NCBI GenBank assembly: GCA_902537425.1
Contig: CACBBD010000007.1
Span: 1 to 64,000 of the forward strand
Direction of reading: 5' to 3'
Source: an uncultured SAR86 cluster bacterium
GTDB taxonomy: Bacteria > Pseudomonadota > Gammaproteobacteria > Magnimaribacterales > Magnimaribacteraceae
DNA: 64,000 nt
Shown here: piece by piece, positions 38,251-48,635 of the stretch
Layout of the letters: each line of letters starts with the position of its first letter
How positions within the stretch are numbered: the stretch's first letter is position 1
Notes under the pieces: generated by a model
The model's database searches: none
Told to the model about the DNA's origin: nothing
The model's input: only the letters and a program-made list of their open reading frames with translations
Translations under genes and position numbers: made by a program

Positions 38251-41200
38251 AGAGCTTTATTACAGGAGCCATAAAAAAAAGCAGAACTTCACTTAGTATC
38301 CTAGTTTTATTAGGACTTTCTGGGTTATTTGCTCTCAGTGCACTTCCAAAAGCAACAGAACCTCAAGTAAATTTTCCAGGCGCCTACGTAGGTGTTGGCT
38401 TTGAAGGTGTATCTCCTGAAGACTCCGAAAGATTGCTTGCAAAACCCTTAGAGGACGCTTTAAGAACAATATCTGGAGTTGTAGATATAAGGTCAACTTC
38501 AGCAACTGGCTATGCAGCTGTTGTTGTAGAGTTTGATCAAGATGTTGATATTGATGAAGCACTTTATGATGTTCGAGTTAAAGTCGACGAAGCTAGAGCA
38601 GAATTGCCGCTTGATGCTAGGGAACCAACCATAAGAGAATTTACCTCAACTGATAATCCTGTTCTAACAGTAAGTGTCGCAAGTTCAGTTCTACCTCAGA
38701 GAGTTCTAGTAAATTTAACTCAAGAACTACAAGATTTAATCGAAACACATCCTAATGTCCTCGAAGCTGAATTAAATGGAGTGCCCGAAGACTTAATTGA
38801 GGCAATAGTTGATAAAACTAAACTTGAGTCTTACGGCATATCAATGAATCAGCTTTATCAGGCTGTTTCAAATAATAATCGTGTAATACCAGCAGGCTTC
38901 CAAGATACTGGGACAGGAAGATTTGCAGTAAATGTTCCCAGTGTATTTTCAAGCCTAGAAGATATAGAAACATTGCCAATTAAAGTATCAGGAACTTCTG
39001 TAGTTACCTTAAAAGATGTTGCCGATGTAAGTCTAACCTTTAAAGATAGGGGCGGGTATTCAAGAATTAATGGCCAGCAGTCTCTTGCTATTGATATTAA
39101 AAAAAGAATCGGAACAAATATTATCGATACAGTTACCGATATCCGAAAGATGGTCGAAGACAAAATAGAGAGTTTCCCTCAGGGTGTAGATGTGAATTTC
39201 GTTCGTGATGACTCTAAGTTTGCTCTCCAGATGATATCTGAACTGCAAGGCAATGTTTTGACTTCAATCGCTTTAGTAATGATTGTTGTATTAGCCGCTT
39301 TGGGCTTTAGAACTTCGATGCTCGTTGGAATGGCTATACCTTTTTCTTATTTATTTGCACTTCTAGTGCTTCTGATTTTGGATAAAGAATTCAATTTCAT
39401 GGTCATGTTTGGGATGCTGATTTCAATGGGAATGACGATTGATGGCTCTATTGTAGTAACAGAGTACGCAGACCGGAAATTAGCTGAGGGTATGAATAGA
39501 ATTGAAGCTTACACTGCAGCAGCCACTAGAATGTTCTGGCCTGTTCTTTCATCCACAACGACTACTTTAATTGCATTTACCCCACTAATGTTCATGCCTG
39601 GATTTGGTGCTTTCATCAGAGATATGCCAATTACAGTTTTCTGTGTTCTAGTAGGATCACTGCTTTACTCATTAATTTTTGCTCCTATTTTGGGTGCTAT
39701 GTTCGGGGGTCTGGCTAAGCAATCCGAAGCAGAAATTAATAATGTCAGACTTTTAGAGTCTTCTGATCCTTTGAGTTTATCAGGAGCTTCGGGCATCTAT
39801 GCTAGAAAGATCAACAAATACTTAGATACTCCTGGACAAACTATTTCAATCATTCTTGGAGCTATTATTTTATGCATTGGACTGTGGTCACATCATGGTA
39901 AAGGAATAGTTTATTTTCCACAGGTTGCTCCTCAATTCGCTGAAGTTGATATTCTTGCAAGAGGCAATTTGGCTGTAGATGAAATTAGAGATATTGCTAT
40001 TGAGGCGGAGCAAAAAATAATTGATGTGAAAGAAATTGAAAGATTATCTGTTTGGTCCAACTCAGGAGGAAGCAGAGGCCTAGGTCGTGGTTCAAATTCT
40101 CCCGATAGAGTTGGCGGTATGTTTATTGACTTTTATGATGAAGATGAAGCTGTGTCCGATTTAAATGGTTTCGAAATTATGGATCTACTTCGTGAAAGAT
40201 TAAATGATACTTCTGGTTACATAGTTCAAGTTGAGGAAGAAAAAGGTGGTCCACCTATAGGCAAACCTCTTCAAATAAATGTTAGTGGTGATAATGAACA
40301 AGCACTCATTTCAGCAATTCGAAAAATAAGAAGTCAACTTGAAGGTATGGGAAGCTTCAAAGATATAGAAGATACATCAGTCACTAGAGGAATAGAGTGG
40401 GAATTAGAAATAAACAGAACGAAGGCTGCTCAATATGGAGCAGGTTTAAGTGATGTTGGCGCTTCCGTGCAAATGGTAACTAATGGCATCAAGGTAGGAG
40501 AATATAGACCGCTTAATCTAGATAGAGAAGTTGATATTAGAGTGAGATTTCCTAAATCTGAAAGAAATATAGACCAACTTGAAAAGTTAAATGTGCAAAC
40601 AATGAAAGGTTTAGTTCCTGTAAGTAGCTTTGTGGAGACAAATATTCAACCTGCAACAAAAAGTATTTCCAGGAAAGGTGGTAAAAGGGTTCATAGTATT
40701 GCTGCAAATACCGTAGAAGGTGCAATACCTTCAGTTCAAATCAAAAAAGTTAAAGATTGGCTGGATACCGAGGATTTGGGTAGGGGCGTGACTGTAAATT
40801 TTGATGGTTTCGATAAATATAACAAAGAAGCTGCTGATTTTCTTGTACTAGGCTTTATCACTATGCTTTTTGTTATGCTGATAGTTTTGGTTGCCCAGTT
40901 TAATAGTTTTTATCAAGCTAATATCGTTTTGTCTGCCATCCTCTTGTCTTTTGGAGGAGTGTTCATTTCACTACTCATACTAGATAGATCATTTAGCACC
41001 TTGCAAACAGGAATAAGTTGCGTCGCATTGGCAGGCATAGTGGTTAACAATAATATTGTTTTAATTGATACTTTTAATCTTCTCAAAAGAAATAACCCTG
41101 GTTCGACTACAAAGTCTTTAGCTTTAAGAAGTGCAATTTTGAGATTGAGACCGGTGTTTTTAACTTCATTCACAACTATTGCTGGCCTATTGCCCATTGC

Positions 41201-41444
41201 ATTGGGTTACAGCATAGATCTGATAGACAGAACAATTAAATCAGGTTCCTATATAACAAGTTTTTGGGAACAAATGGCCGCATCTCTTGTAGTTGGATTA
41301 ACTGTAGCAACTATCCTAACACTTGTGGTTACTCCTTGTGCTCTTGCCTTTTCTGATTCTATCAGAGCATTTCCATCAAGAATGATAAGATTAATTACAA
41401 GACCATTCTTGACCCTCAATTTCTCAAAAAGGTTAACGAAATAA
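38247..41444 (+). CDS. RND (AcrB/HAE-1-like) efflux permease
   Basis: 1065 aa, RND architecture; LPKATEPQVNFPGAYVGVGFEGVSPEDSERLLAKPLEDAL; GMTIDGSIVVTEY; GIVVNNNIVLIDTF. Confidence 0.93.
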   Translation: MKSFITGAIKKSRTSLSILVLLGLSGLFALSALPKATEPQVNFPGAYVGVGFEGVSPEDSERLLAKPLEDALRTISGVVDIRSTSATGYAAVVVEFDQDVDIDEALYDVRVKVDEARAELPLDAREPTIREFTSTDNPVLTVSVASSVLPQRVLVNLTQELQDLIETHPNVLEAELNGVPEDLIEAIVDKTKLESYGISMNQLYQAVSNNNRVIPAGFQDTGTGRFAVNVPSVFSSLEDIETLPIKVSGTSVVTLKDVADVSLTFKDRGGYSRINGQQSLAIDIKKRIGTNIIDTVTDIRKMVEDKIESFPQGVDVNFVRDDSKFALQMISELQGNVLTSIALVMIVVLAALGFRTSMLVGMAIPFSYLFALLVLLILDKEFNFMVMFGMLISMGMTIDGSIVVTEYADRKLAEGMNRIEAYTAAATRMFWPVLSSTTTTLIAFTPLMFMPGFGAFIRDMPITVFCVLVGSLLYSLIFAPILGAMFGGLAKQSEAEINNVRLLESSDPLSLSGASGIYARKINKYLDTPGQTISIILGAIILCIGLWSHHGKGIVYFPQVAPQFAEVDILARGNLAVDEIRDIAIEAEQKIIDVKEIERLSVWSNSGGSRGLGRGSNSPDRVGGMFIDFYDEDEAVSDLNGFEIMDLLRERLNDTSGYIVQVEEEKGGPPIGKPLQINVSGDNEQALISAIRKIRSQLEGMGSFKDIEDTSVTRGIEWELEINRTKAAQYGAGLSDVGASVQMVTNGIKVGEYRPLNLDREVDIRVRFPKSERNIDQLEKLNVQTMKGLVPVSSFVETNIQPATKSISRKGGKRVHSIAANTVEGAIPSVQIKKVKDWLDTEDLGRGVTVNFDGFDKYNKEAADFLVLGFITMLFVMLIVLVAQFNSFYQANIVLSAILLSFGGVFISLLILDRSFSTLQTGISCVALAGIVVNNNIVLIDTFNLLKRNNPGSTTKSLALRSAILRLRPVFLTSFTTIAGLLPIALGYSIDLIDRTIKSGSYITSFWEQMAASLVVGLTVATILTLVVTPCALAFSDSIRAFPSRMIRLITRPFLTLNFSKRLTK

Positions 41445-41529
41445 CTAAAACAGCCTTACTTTTTCTAGATCTAGGTTATTATGTCGCCTTAAATGGACTT
41501 ACACTAAGTCATTCTTGAAATAAGGAATA

Positions 41530-43584
41530 TTGATGGCTAAAAAATTAACACTCATAACTCTTATATTATCGCTATTTTCAGGAATTGCGTTTTCTGAAGA
41601 AATTCAAGAGATAGTCATTCTAGAAAAGAAGCTATCGAGCCTTAATGGCTGGTCGAATAATCAATCCATCACTTCAATAAGTGAAAAAGAACTTGATGAT
41701 CTAGATGCACAGCATCCTAAACAGATTTTTAGAAGGTCTCCCGGACTCTGGATAAGTAGAGGGTCAGGTCAAGAACATTTAACTGCTATACGATCTCCTG
41801 TGTTAACTGGACCAGGGGCTTGTGGCTCTTTCCTTGTATTAGAGGATGGTCTTCCAGTAAGGCCAACTGGATTTTGTAATGTTAATGGATTATTTGAAAC
41901 ATTTTTTGAAATGGCTTCAGGTTTAGAGACTATAACTGGACCAGCTAGCGCAAGATATGGTGCCAATGCAATGCATGGTGTTGTAAATATACTCTCAAAA
42001 CCTATAACTTCAGAAAATAAGTTCTATACAAACTTCGGTCCAAATAACTACAAAAACTTTAAGATCAGAACAAGTAATCAAGAAAATTGGAGCTTTGATG
42101 GTCACTTTGCCAATAATGATGGCTTTAGGGATAAATCAGGTTACGATCAACAAAAAATTAAAATCCAATCTATTTTTTCACTCTCTTCATGGGATGCAGC
42201 TTTAAAAGCTACACTCACAAATCTAAATCAAGAAACTGCTGGATATATAAATGGTTTAGATTCTTATAAAAATGAAGAGTTTAGCAGGAGAAATTTTAAT
42301 CCTGATGCATATCGAGATGCCAATTCACAAAGAGTATCTTTAAGATTAACAAAAGAAGACAAAAATACTGTTAATTCAATTACCTCATACATACGAAGTA
42401 ATGATATGAAGTTTTTTCAACACTTCCTTCCAGGGACTCCCCTTGAGGAGAATAACCATAAAAGTCTCGGGATAAATCTGCAAAGAATTTCAGAGTACAA
42501 CTCTTTTACTTTTGTACAAGGCTTACAGCTAGATTTTGCTAAGGTTGAACTGACAGAAACGCAAAAAGATGCTTTAACTACCAGCTCTGCTTTTAATAAT
42601 GCCACAAGACCACAAGGCAAGCATTATGACTATGAAGTGGATTCAACTGTTATTGCAGTATTTGCAGGGATAGAAGACTACATTCTAAATAAAAATCTTT
42701 ACCTATTTGCTGATACTAGAGCTGAATTTATTGAGTATGACTACTCAAATAATATGATCAGTGGAAATACCAGAGAAGATGGAACTAAATGTGGATTTGG
42801 AGGTTGTTATTACAATAGACCCTCAGATAGAACAGATGACTTCAATGAGATAAGTGCCAGGATTGGCATCATAACAAACTACGAATCTGTCAATTATTTT
42901 GCCCAAATTAGTTTAGGGTTCAGACCTCCACAAATTAATGAAGCATACAGATTACAAAAAAAGCAGAATGTTACTGATCTCGACTCGGAAACTTTAACTA
43001 TGTTGGAAGTAGGCAGTAGATATGATTGGCAATCGTTGAGTGGATCTCTAAGCCTCTATCAAAGTAAAAAGAAAAACTCTATCTTCAGAGATTCGCAAAA
43101 TTTTATCGTAGATAATGGAAAAACTGATCATAAAGGTATTGAATTGAGTCTAGATTGGCTTATCAGTTCAAACAACATTATTAGTACAAACATTACATAT
43201 GGAGATCATAAGTATGACTTTGAAACCGATACTTCAATGAGAGAAAAAATAAGAGTCGGTAATGAGATTGATACAGCTCCTAAAATGATGGCTAACTTAA
43301 TCTTAAATTCAAATTTTAACGAAGATACTTCGCTTGCTTTTGAAATTGAGTATATGAGTTCTTACTATACTGATGCAGCAAATCTTCACGAATATGAGGG
43401 GCACACCCTGTACCATGCTAGATTTACCAGAAAAATAAATGATACTTTCAAAATTTACATCAGGGTCGAGAATATGTTTGATAAAGCTTATGCTGAGAGA
43501 GCTGATTTTAATGCTTTTGGAGGGGATAGATATTTTCCGGGTTTACCAAGAGAATTCTATATTGGTCTAGAATATACATTTTAA
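41530..43584 (+). CDS. TonB-dependent outer-membrane receptor
   Basis: Signal peptide; plug SGLETITGPASARYGANAMHGVVNILSKP; C-term ENMFDKAYAERADFNAFGGDRYFPGLPREFYIGLEYTF. Confidence 0.92.
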   Translation: MMAKKLTLITLILSLFSGIAFSEEIQEIVILEKKLSSLNGWSNNQSITSISEKELDDLDAQHPKQIFRRSPGLWISRGSGQEHLTAIRSPVLTGPGACGSFLVLEDGLPVRPTGFCNVNGLFETFFEMASGLETITGPASARYGANAMHGVVNILSKPITSENKFYTNFGPNNYKNFKIRTSNQENWSFDGHFANNDGFRDKSGYDQQKIKIQSIFSLSSWDAALKATLTNLNQETAGYINGLDSYKNEEFSRRNFNPDAYRDANSQRVSLRLTKEDKNTVNSITSYIRSNDMKFFQHFLPGTPLEENNHKSLGINLQRISEYNSFTFVQGLQLDFAKVELTETQKDALTTSSAFNNATRPQGKHYDYEVDSTVIAVFAGIEDYILNKNLYLFADTRAEFIEYDYSNNMISGNTREDGTKCGFGGCYYNRPSDRTDDFNEISARIGIITNYESVNYFAQISLGFRPPQINEAYRLQKKQNVTDLDSETLTMLEVGSRYDWQSLSGSLSLYQSKKKNSIFRDSQNFIVDNGKTDHKGIELSLDWLISSNNIISTNITYGDHKYDFETDTSMREKIRVGNEIDTAPKMMANLILNSNFNEDTSLAFEIEYMSSYYTDAANLHEYEGHTLYHARFTRKINDTFKIYIRVENMFDKAYAERADFNAFGGDRYFPGLPREFYIGLEYTF

Positions 43585-43593
43585 AGGGCCGCA

Positions 43594-43824
43594 ATGAATA
43601 AGAAAGTAGATATAAATTTTGAAAAAGCGCTCGAAGAACTTGAATCTATAGTCGAAGATTTAGAATCAGGAGACTTAAGTTTAGAGAATTCTCTCAAGTC
43701 ATTTGAGAAAGGAATAAAACTGGCTAGACAATGTCAAGAGAAGCTGTCACAAGCTGAGTTACAAGTTCAAAAATTGATTGAAGAAGATGGAGAACTAAAA
43801 ACTACTCCATTAAAAGATGTCTGA
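43594..43824 (+). CDS. xseB: Exodeoxyribonuclease VII small subunit
   Basis: FEKALEELESIVEDLESGDLSLENSLKSFEKGIKLARQCQEKLSQAE; upstream of ispA-dxs. Confidence 0.95.
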   Translation: MNKKVDINFEKALEELESIVEDLESGDLSLENSLKSFEKGIKLARQCQEKLSQAELQVQKLIEEDGELKTTPLKDV

Positions 43825-44686
43825 ATTTGATAAGCTCTTAACTTCATATCAAAATAGAATCAATTCCAAATTAGAGAGTTTATTGCCTTCTGATGACTCA
43901 ATTCTATCAGAAGCTATACGTTATTCAGTCTTAGATGGTGGAAAAAGGCTCAGGCCAATACTAGTGTACTTGATAGGTGAGTTGGGAAATGCCGAAAATG
44001 GTTCATTGGATATATTAGCTGGATCGGTTGAAATGATACATTGTTACTCACTTATTCATGATGATTTACCGTCTATGGATGATGATGATCTAAGAAGAGG
44101 TAAGCCAACTACCCACAAAAAATATGATGAAGCGACTGCAATACTCGCAGGAGATGCTTTACAGCCTTTCGCTTTCGAATTAGTGACAAATATAAATATT
44201 TCGGATAGTGATAAATTAAGCATAATTAAAAGCCTGGCAAAGGCTTGTGGCTATCAAGGCATGGTAGGTGGGCAGATAAAAGATATTCATTCTGATGATA
44301 TAAAAGATGTTGAATCTTTAGACATAATGCATTCCCAAAAAACAGGACGGTTAATTCAATCCTCAATTGAGACTGCTGGAATATTATCTAACTTGAGAAA
44401 GCAAGATATAGAGTCTCTCATAGAGTATGGGGATAAAATTGGTCTAGCATTTCAGATTCAAGATGACATTATTGATATTGAATCCCCTTCGACTTTAAGT
44501 GGAAAAGATCAAGGCTCTGATGTTGAAAAAGATAAACTAACTTATCCATCTATTGTAGGTATTGAAAACTCGAAAGTCAGGGCTTTTGACTTGGCTGAAG
44601 AAGCAAAAGAAAAACTTCAACTATTAGATAGAAATACTGATAATCTGTGCAAATTAGCTGACTATATTGTTTCAAGAAAAACTTAA
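43817..44686 (+). CDS. ispA: (2E,6E)-farnesyl diphosphate synthase
   Basis: GGKRLRPILVYL; IHDDLPSMDDDDLRRGKPTTH; FQIQDDIIDI. Confidence 0.95.
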   Translation: MSEFDKLLTSYQNRINSKLESLLPSDDSILSEAIRYSVLDGGKRLRPILVYLIGELGNAENGSLDILAGSVEMIHCYSLIHDDLPSMDDDDLRRGKPTTHKKYDEATAILAGDALQPFAFELVTNINISDSDKLSIIKSLAKACGYQGMVGGQIKDIHSDDIKDVESLDIMHSQKTGRLIQSSIETAGILSNLRKQDIESLIEYGDKIGLAFQIQDDIIDIESPSTLSGKDQGSDVEKDKLTYPSIVGIENSKVRAFDLAEEAKEKLQLLDRNTDNLCKLADYIVSRKT

Positions 44687-44689
44687 ATT

Positions 44690-46585
44690 GTGAAAATTTT
44701 CGATTCCATACCAACTGATGAGCCTATTTCAGAGCTGCTAAAAAATATTAATTCACCTAAAGATCTTAGAAAGCTTAATCAATCTCAGATCCCTCAAATA
44801 GCAGATGAATTAAGGGAATTCCTCCTTTATACAGTAGGAAAAACAGGCGGGCATTTTGGTGCAGGACTTGGTGTTATTGAATTAACATTAGCCTTACATT
44901 ACAAATTTGACACACCTGAAGATAGGATTGTCTGGGACGTTGGACATCAAACATATCCTCATAAAATATTAACCGGAAGAAAAGATGCGATGGAAAGCAT
45001 GCGTCAGAATAATGGATTAGCACCCTTCCCTGTAAGATCCGAAAGTGAATATGACACTTTTGGAGTTGGCCACTCCAGTACTTCAATTAGCGCAGCCCTT
45101 GGAATGATTACAGGAGCGGAAAAGAAAAATGAAAAAAGATATGTCACAGCGGTGATTGGAGATGGGGCAATGACTGCCGGTATGGCTTATGAAGCTTTAG
45201 CTCATGCTGGGTCTATAGATAAAAATCTGCTAGTTATTCTTAATGATAATCAAATGTCTATTTCAGAAAACATAGGTGGATTAAGAAATTACCTCGCTCG
45301 TATATGGGCAAGTAAAACTTACAATAGAATCAGAGAAGGTGGTAAAAATGTATTAACTTATGTGCCTCGCGCAAAAGAATTTGCAAGGAAGGCAGAAATA
45401 CATGCGAAAGGAATGATCGCTCCTGGTTCATTATTTGAAGAATTAGGTTTCGAATACTTTGGACCAGTAGACGGACATGATACCGATGGATTAATTAATA
45501 TATTAGATGATTTAAAACATATAAATGGACCAAAATTCCTTCATGTCATTACAACTAAAGGTAAAGGTTTTGCTCCTGCTGAAGATGATCCCATAGGATT
45601 TCATGCAATTAATAAAATAAAGCAGGAAGACCTTGTAAAGGATAAAAGTGCACAATCGAAAAAGCCCTCTTACTCAAAGATATTTGGAGAATGGTTATCT
45701 TTTAAAGCAAACAAAGATAAAAGGCTTGTTGCTATTACTCCTGCTATGGGCGAAGGGTCAGGAATGATTGAATTCTCCACAGAGTTTCCTGATAGATATT
45801 ATGATGTAGCCATAGCTGAGCAACATAGTGTGAGTTTTGCTGCAGGGCTAGCTTGCGAAGGAATGAAACCTGTTGTTGCAATATATAGCACTTTCTTACA
45901 AAGAGCTTATGATCAACTCATACATGATGTAGCGTTACAAAATTTAGATGTTCTATTCGCTATAGATAGAGCAGGCTTAGTTGGATTAGATGGAGCTACA
46001 CATCACGGCGCTTTTGATTTGTCTTATATGAGATGTATTCCAAATATGGTAATAATGGCTCCTTCTGATGAGTCGTTAGCATGGAAAATGTTTAACACCG
46101 GTTATGAGCACTCAGGGCCTGTCGCAATTAGATATCCGAGAGGAACTGGTAGAGGAATAGATTATTCTAAGAACGAAGAAACTGTAGAAATAGGAAAAAG
46201 TTCTACAGTAATAAATTCTGATGGGAAAGAAGTTATTATTCTTTCTTTCGGCAGTCTGCTCGAATCTGCCATGGAGGCTGGCAAAAGGATTAACGCAAGA
46301 GTAGTGGATATGCTATTTATTAAACCTTTAGATGATAGTCTTTTGGAAGAAATCAATAATAATTATAAACTTATAGTCACCATCGAAGACAATGTAATGG
46401 CTGGGGGAGCTGGTTCAGCAGTCAACGAGCATCTCATAAAATTAAATTCCAGTTCAAAAATACTCAATTTAGGCCTTCCAGATGAATTTATAGAGCATGG
46501 AGATCAGGAACAACAAAAGATTCTTAATGGATTAGATGCAAATGGAATAGAAAAGTCTATTAAAGAAAAATTGAAACTAATCTGA
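44690..46585 (+). CDS. dxs: 1-deoxy-D-xylulose-5-phosphate synthase (GTG start)
   Basis: KTGGHFGAGLGVIELTLALHY; WDVGHQTYPHKILTGR; VIGDGAMTAGMAYEAL; IAEQHSVSFAAGLA. Confidence 0.97.
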   Translation: MKIFDSIPTDEPISELLKNINSPKDLRKLNQSQIPQIADELREFLLYTVGKTGGHFGAGLGVIELTLALHYKFDTPEDRIVWDVGHQTYPHKILTGRKDAMESMRQNNGLAPFPVRSESEYDTFGVGHSSTSISAALGMITGAEKKNEKRYVTAVIGDGAMTAGMAYEALAHAGSIDKNLLVILNDNQMSISENIGGLRNYLARIWASKTYNRIREGGKNVLTYVPRAKEFARKAEIHAKGMIAPGSLFEELGFEYFGPVDGHDTDGLINILDDLKHINGPKFLHVITTKGKGFAPAEDDPIGFHAINKIKQEDLVKDKSAQSKKPSYSKIFGEWLSFKANKDKRLVAITPAMGEGSGMIEFSTEFPDRYYDVAIAEQHSVSFAAGLACEGMKPVVAIYSTFLQRAYDQLIHDVALQNLDVLFAIDRAGLVGLDGATHHGAFDLSYMRCIPNMVIMAPSDESLAWKMFNTGYEHSGPVAIRYPRGTGRGIDYSKNEETVEIGKSSTVINSDGKEVIILSFGSLLESAMEAGKRINARVVDMLFIKPLDDSLLEEINNNYKLIVTIEDNVMAGGAGSAVNEHLIKLNSSSKILNLGLPDEFIEHGDQEQQKILNGLDANGIEKSIKEKLKLI

Positions 46586-47167
46586 ATCAGATAGCATATG
46601 GCCCATATATTTTGCTTTAATCTTTAGATAATCTTCATTGTGTTGATTAGGTTCAATTTCAATAGATATTCTCTCTGACACCTCAATGCCAACATCCTCT
46701 AATCCCTTTATTTTTGCAGGATTGTTTGTCATTAGTTTTACAGAAGAAACTCCAACGGATGAAAGTATCTCTTTGCAATATGAATAATCTCTCTCATCAG
46801 CGGCAAATCCTAGGGCTTCATTTGCTTCAATTGTATTTAAACCTTTATCTTGTAGTTCATAAGCTCTAATTTTATTCACAAGACCAATGCCTCTACCTTC
46901 TTGTGCCATATAAATTATCATTCCATGTCCTTCTTTTGCGATTGACTGCATAGCTTGAGCAAGTTGAGAGCCACAATCACACTTTAAGCTATATAAAGCA
47001 TCTCCGGTCAAACACTGAGAATGAATTCTCAGCAGAGAATCATTTTGAAGCTCTCCTAGATAAAGAAGTAAGTGCTCTTCTCCTAGTTTAGGATCTTCAT
47101 AAGCAATAACAGAAAAATCGCCCCAGTGAGTTGGTAGTTTGGCTTCAGCTTTTTTTTCGATAGACAT
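46577..47167 (-). CDS. ribA: GTP cyclohydrolase II
   Basis: RIHSQCLTGDALYSLKCDCGSQLAQAM; YMAQEGRGIGLVNKIRAYELQD; LMTNNPAKI. Confidence 0.96.
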   Translation of the reverse strand: MSIEKKAEAKLPTHWGDFSVIAYEDPKLGEEHLLLYLGELQNDSLLRIHSQCLTGDALYSLKCDCGSQLAQAMQSIAKEGHGMIIYMAQEGRGIGLVNKIRAYELQDKGLNTIEANEALGFAADERDYSYCKEILSSVGVSSVKLMTNNPAKIKGLEDVGIEVSERISIEIEPNQHNEDYLKIKAKYMGHMLSDSD

Positions 47168-47200
47168 AATTTTTGGAATACTTATTTTACTTGAGAATTC

Positions 47201-47683
47201 CTAAATGTAATTAAAAAAAGTAAATAGAAAAATCATTGAAACAGCTGAATAAACACCTGCAATCACGTCATCGATCATTACATTAAAAGCTCCATGTCCT
47301 TTATCGAAGGTTCTAATACCTAAAGGTTTCCAAATATCAAATAAACGAAATAGAAAGAATGAAATCAGTAACCATAGAAAAGAACTTTCAATATATGAAA
47401 GCGGCAAGCAAGCTATCCACATACCTACAAATTCATCCCATACGAAACTACCGGGGTCATCATCTTTTTCAACAGTTTTTGGGTATATGTAGATACCTAT
47501 TAAAAAACTATTCATTATGAATATAAGAAAGATGAAGCTATTTATTAAGGAAGCAGCCAAGCTATAGAAGAAAAAATAGTAAAAAATCAATGCAACCAAG
47601 CTTCCCATAGTCCCTGGTGCAATTGGTGATAACCCTGAACCGAATCCTAATGATAGCCATGAAAGAGGGTTTCTCAGATTCAT
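47201..47683 (-). CDS. pgpA: Phosphatidylglycerophosphatase A
   Basis: GFGSGLSPIAPGTMGSLVAL; DPGSFVWDEFVGMW; MIDDVIAGVYSAV. Confidence 0.95.
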   Translation of the reverse strand: MNLRNPLSWLSLGFGSGLSPIAPGTMGSLVALIFYYFFFYSLAASLINSFIFLIFIMNSFLIGIYIYPKTVEKDDDPGSFVWDEFVGMWIACLPLSYIESSFLWLLISFFLFRLFDIWKPLGIRTFDKGHGAFNVMIDDVIAGVYSAVSMIFLFTFFNYI

Positions 47684-47684
47684 A

Positions 47685-48611
47685 CTAAAAATGACTATAA
47701 CCAGAATTCAATTCAACTCTATTATTATCTTCATCATAAAGAATAAGGTCTTTTGAAGGACTTGTTTTTCCAATCAATGTGATGGGAATATTTAAGATCT
47801 TAGAGACATTCATTAATTCCTCATGCTTATCTTCATCAACGGTAAAACATAATTCATAGTCATCGCCTGAATTGATAAGTTCTAGAGATTTTTCTGAAAT
47901 TGATGTCGGTATTTTCTCTAGAAAAATTTCAGCGCCTACATTACTTGATTGGCAAATTAGATTTAAATCTTGCAATAAACCATCCGAGATATCTATGCAT
48001 GCACTAGCAATATCAGATAGTTTCAAGCCAAGATCAATATGTGCCTTTGGTTTTAGATAAGCTTTGGAGAAAGAATCAGTACCTAAATTGTCACTTAGTT
48101 CTTTTAAACCTAAATAAGCATTTCCAATGATTCCACTGACGAATATCAATTGATTTTCTTTGGCAGTGGAGCGAAGAATGGCTTTACTAGAATCAACTTC
48201 GCCCATCACTTGAACAGTAATTGAAAGTTTTCCTTTTGTTGTGTCTCCTCCAATAAGTGGAATCTTGTACTCATCAGAAAATTTTTGTAATCCTACTGAA
48301 AAGCTATTTAGCCAGCTATGCTCTACTTGTGGCAAAGTAATAGCTATTGAGTACCATTTTGGTCGAGCCCCGCAAGCAGCCAGATCACTTAAAGCTATCA
48401 CGCATGATCTATAGGCTATATCTGCTGAAGACATTGAACTTAAAAAATGAACACCTTCTATTGAAGTATCTAAAGAGTTAATTTGTTGGGTATTTTGCTT
48501 TGAGGAAATAACCGAAGCATCATCCCCTACCGAAATTTCTACATTGTGCTCGGCCAGAAAGGCCGAGCCAATGTTAGAAAAATATTTTTGAATTAATAAA
48601 TGTTCGTCCAA
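47685..48611 (-). CDS. thiL: Thiamine-monophosphate kinase
   Basis: VGDDASVI; DTSIEGVHFL; ALSDLAACGARPKW; DISDGLLQDL; GDDYELCFTV. Confidence 0.96.
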   Translation of the reverse strand: MDEHLLIQKYFSNIGSAFLAEHNVEISVGDDASVISSKQNTQQINSLDTSIEGVHFLSSMSSADIAYRSCVIALSDLAACGARPKWYSIAITLPQVEHSWLNSFSVGLQKFSDEYKIPLIGGDTTKGKLSITVQVMGEVDSSKAILRSTAKENQLIFVSGIIGNAYLGLKELSDNLGTDSFSKAYLKPKAHIDLGLKLSDIASACIDISDGLLQDLNLICQSSNVGAEIFLEKIPTSISEKSLELINSGDDYELCFTVDEDKHEELMNVSKILNIPITLIGKTSPSKDLILYDEDNNRVELNSGYSHF

Positions 48612-48635
48612 GGTTACTCCTTAGACAATAGTTTA

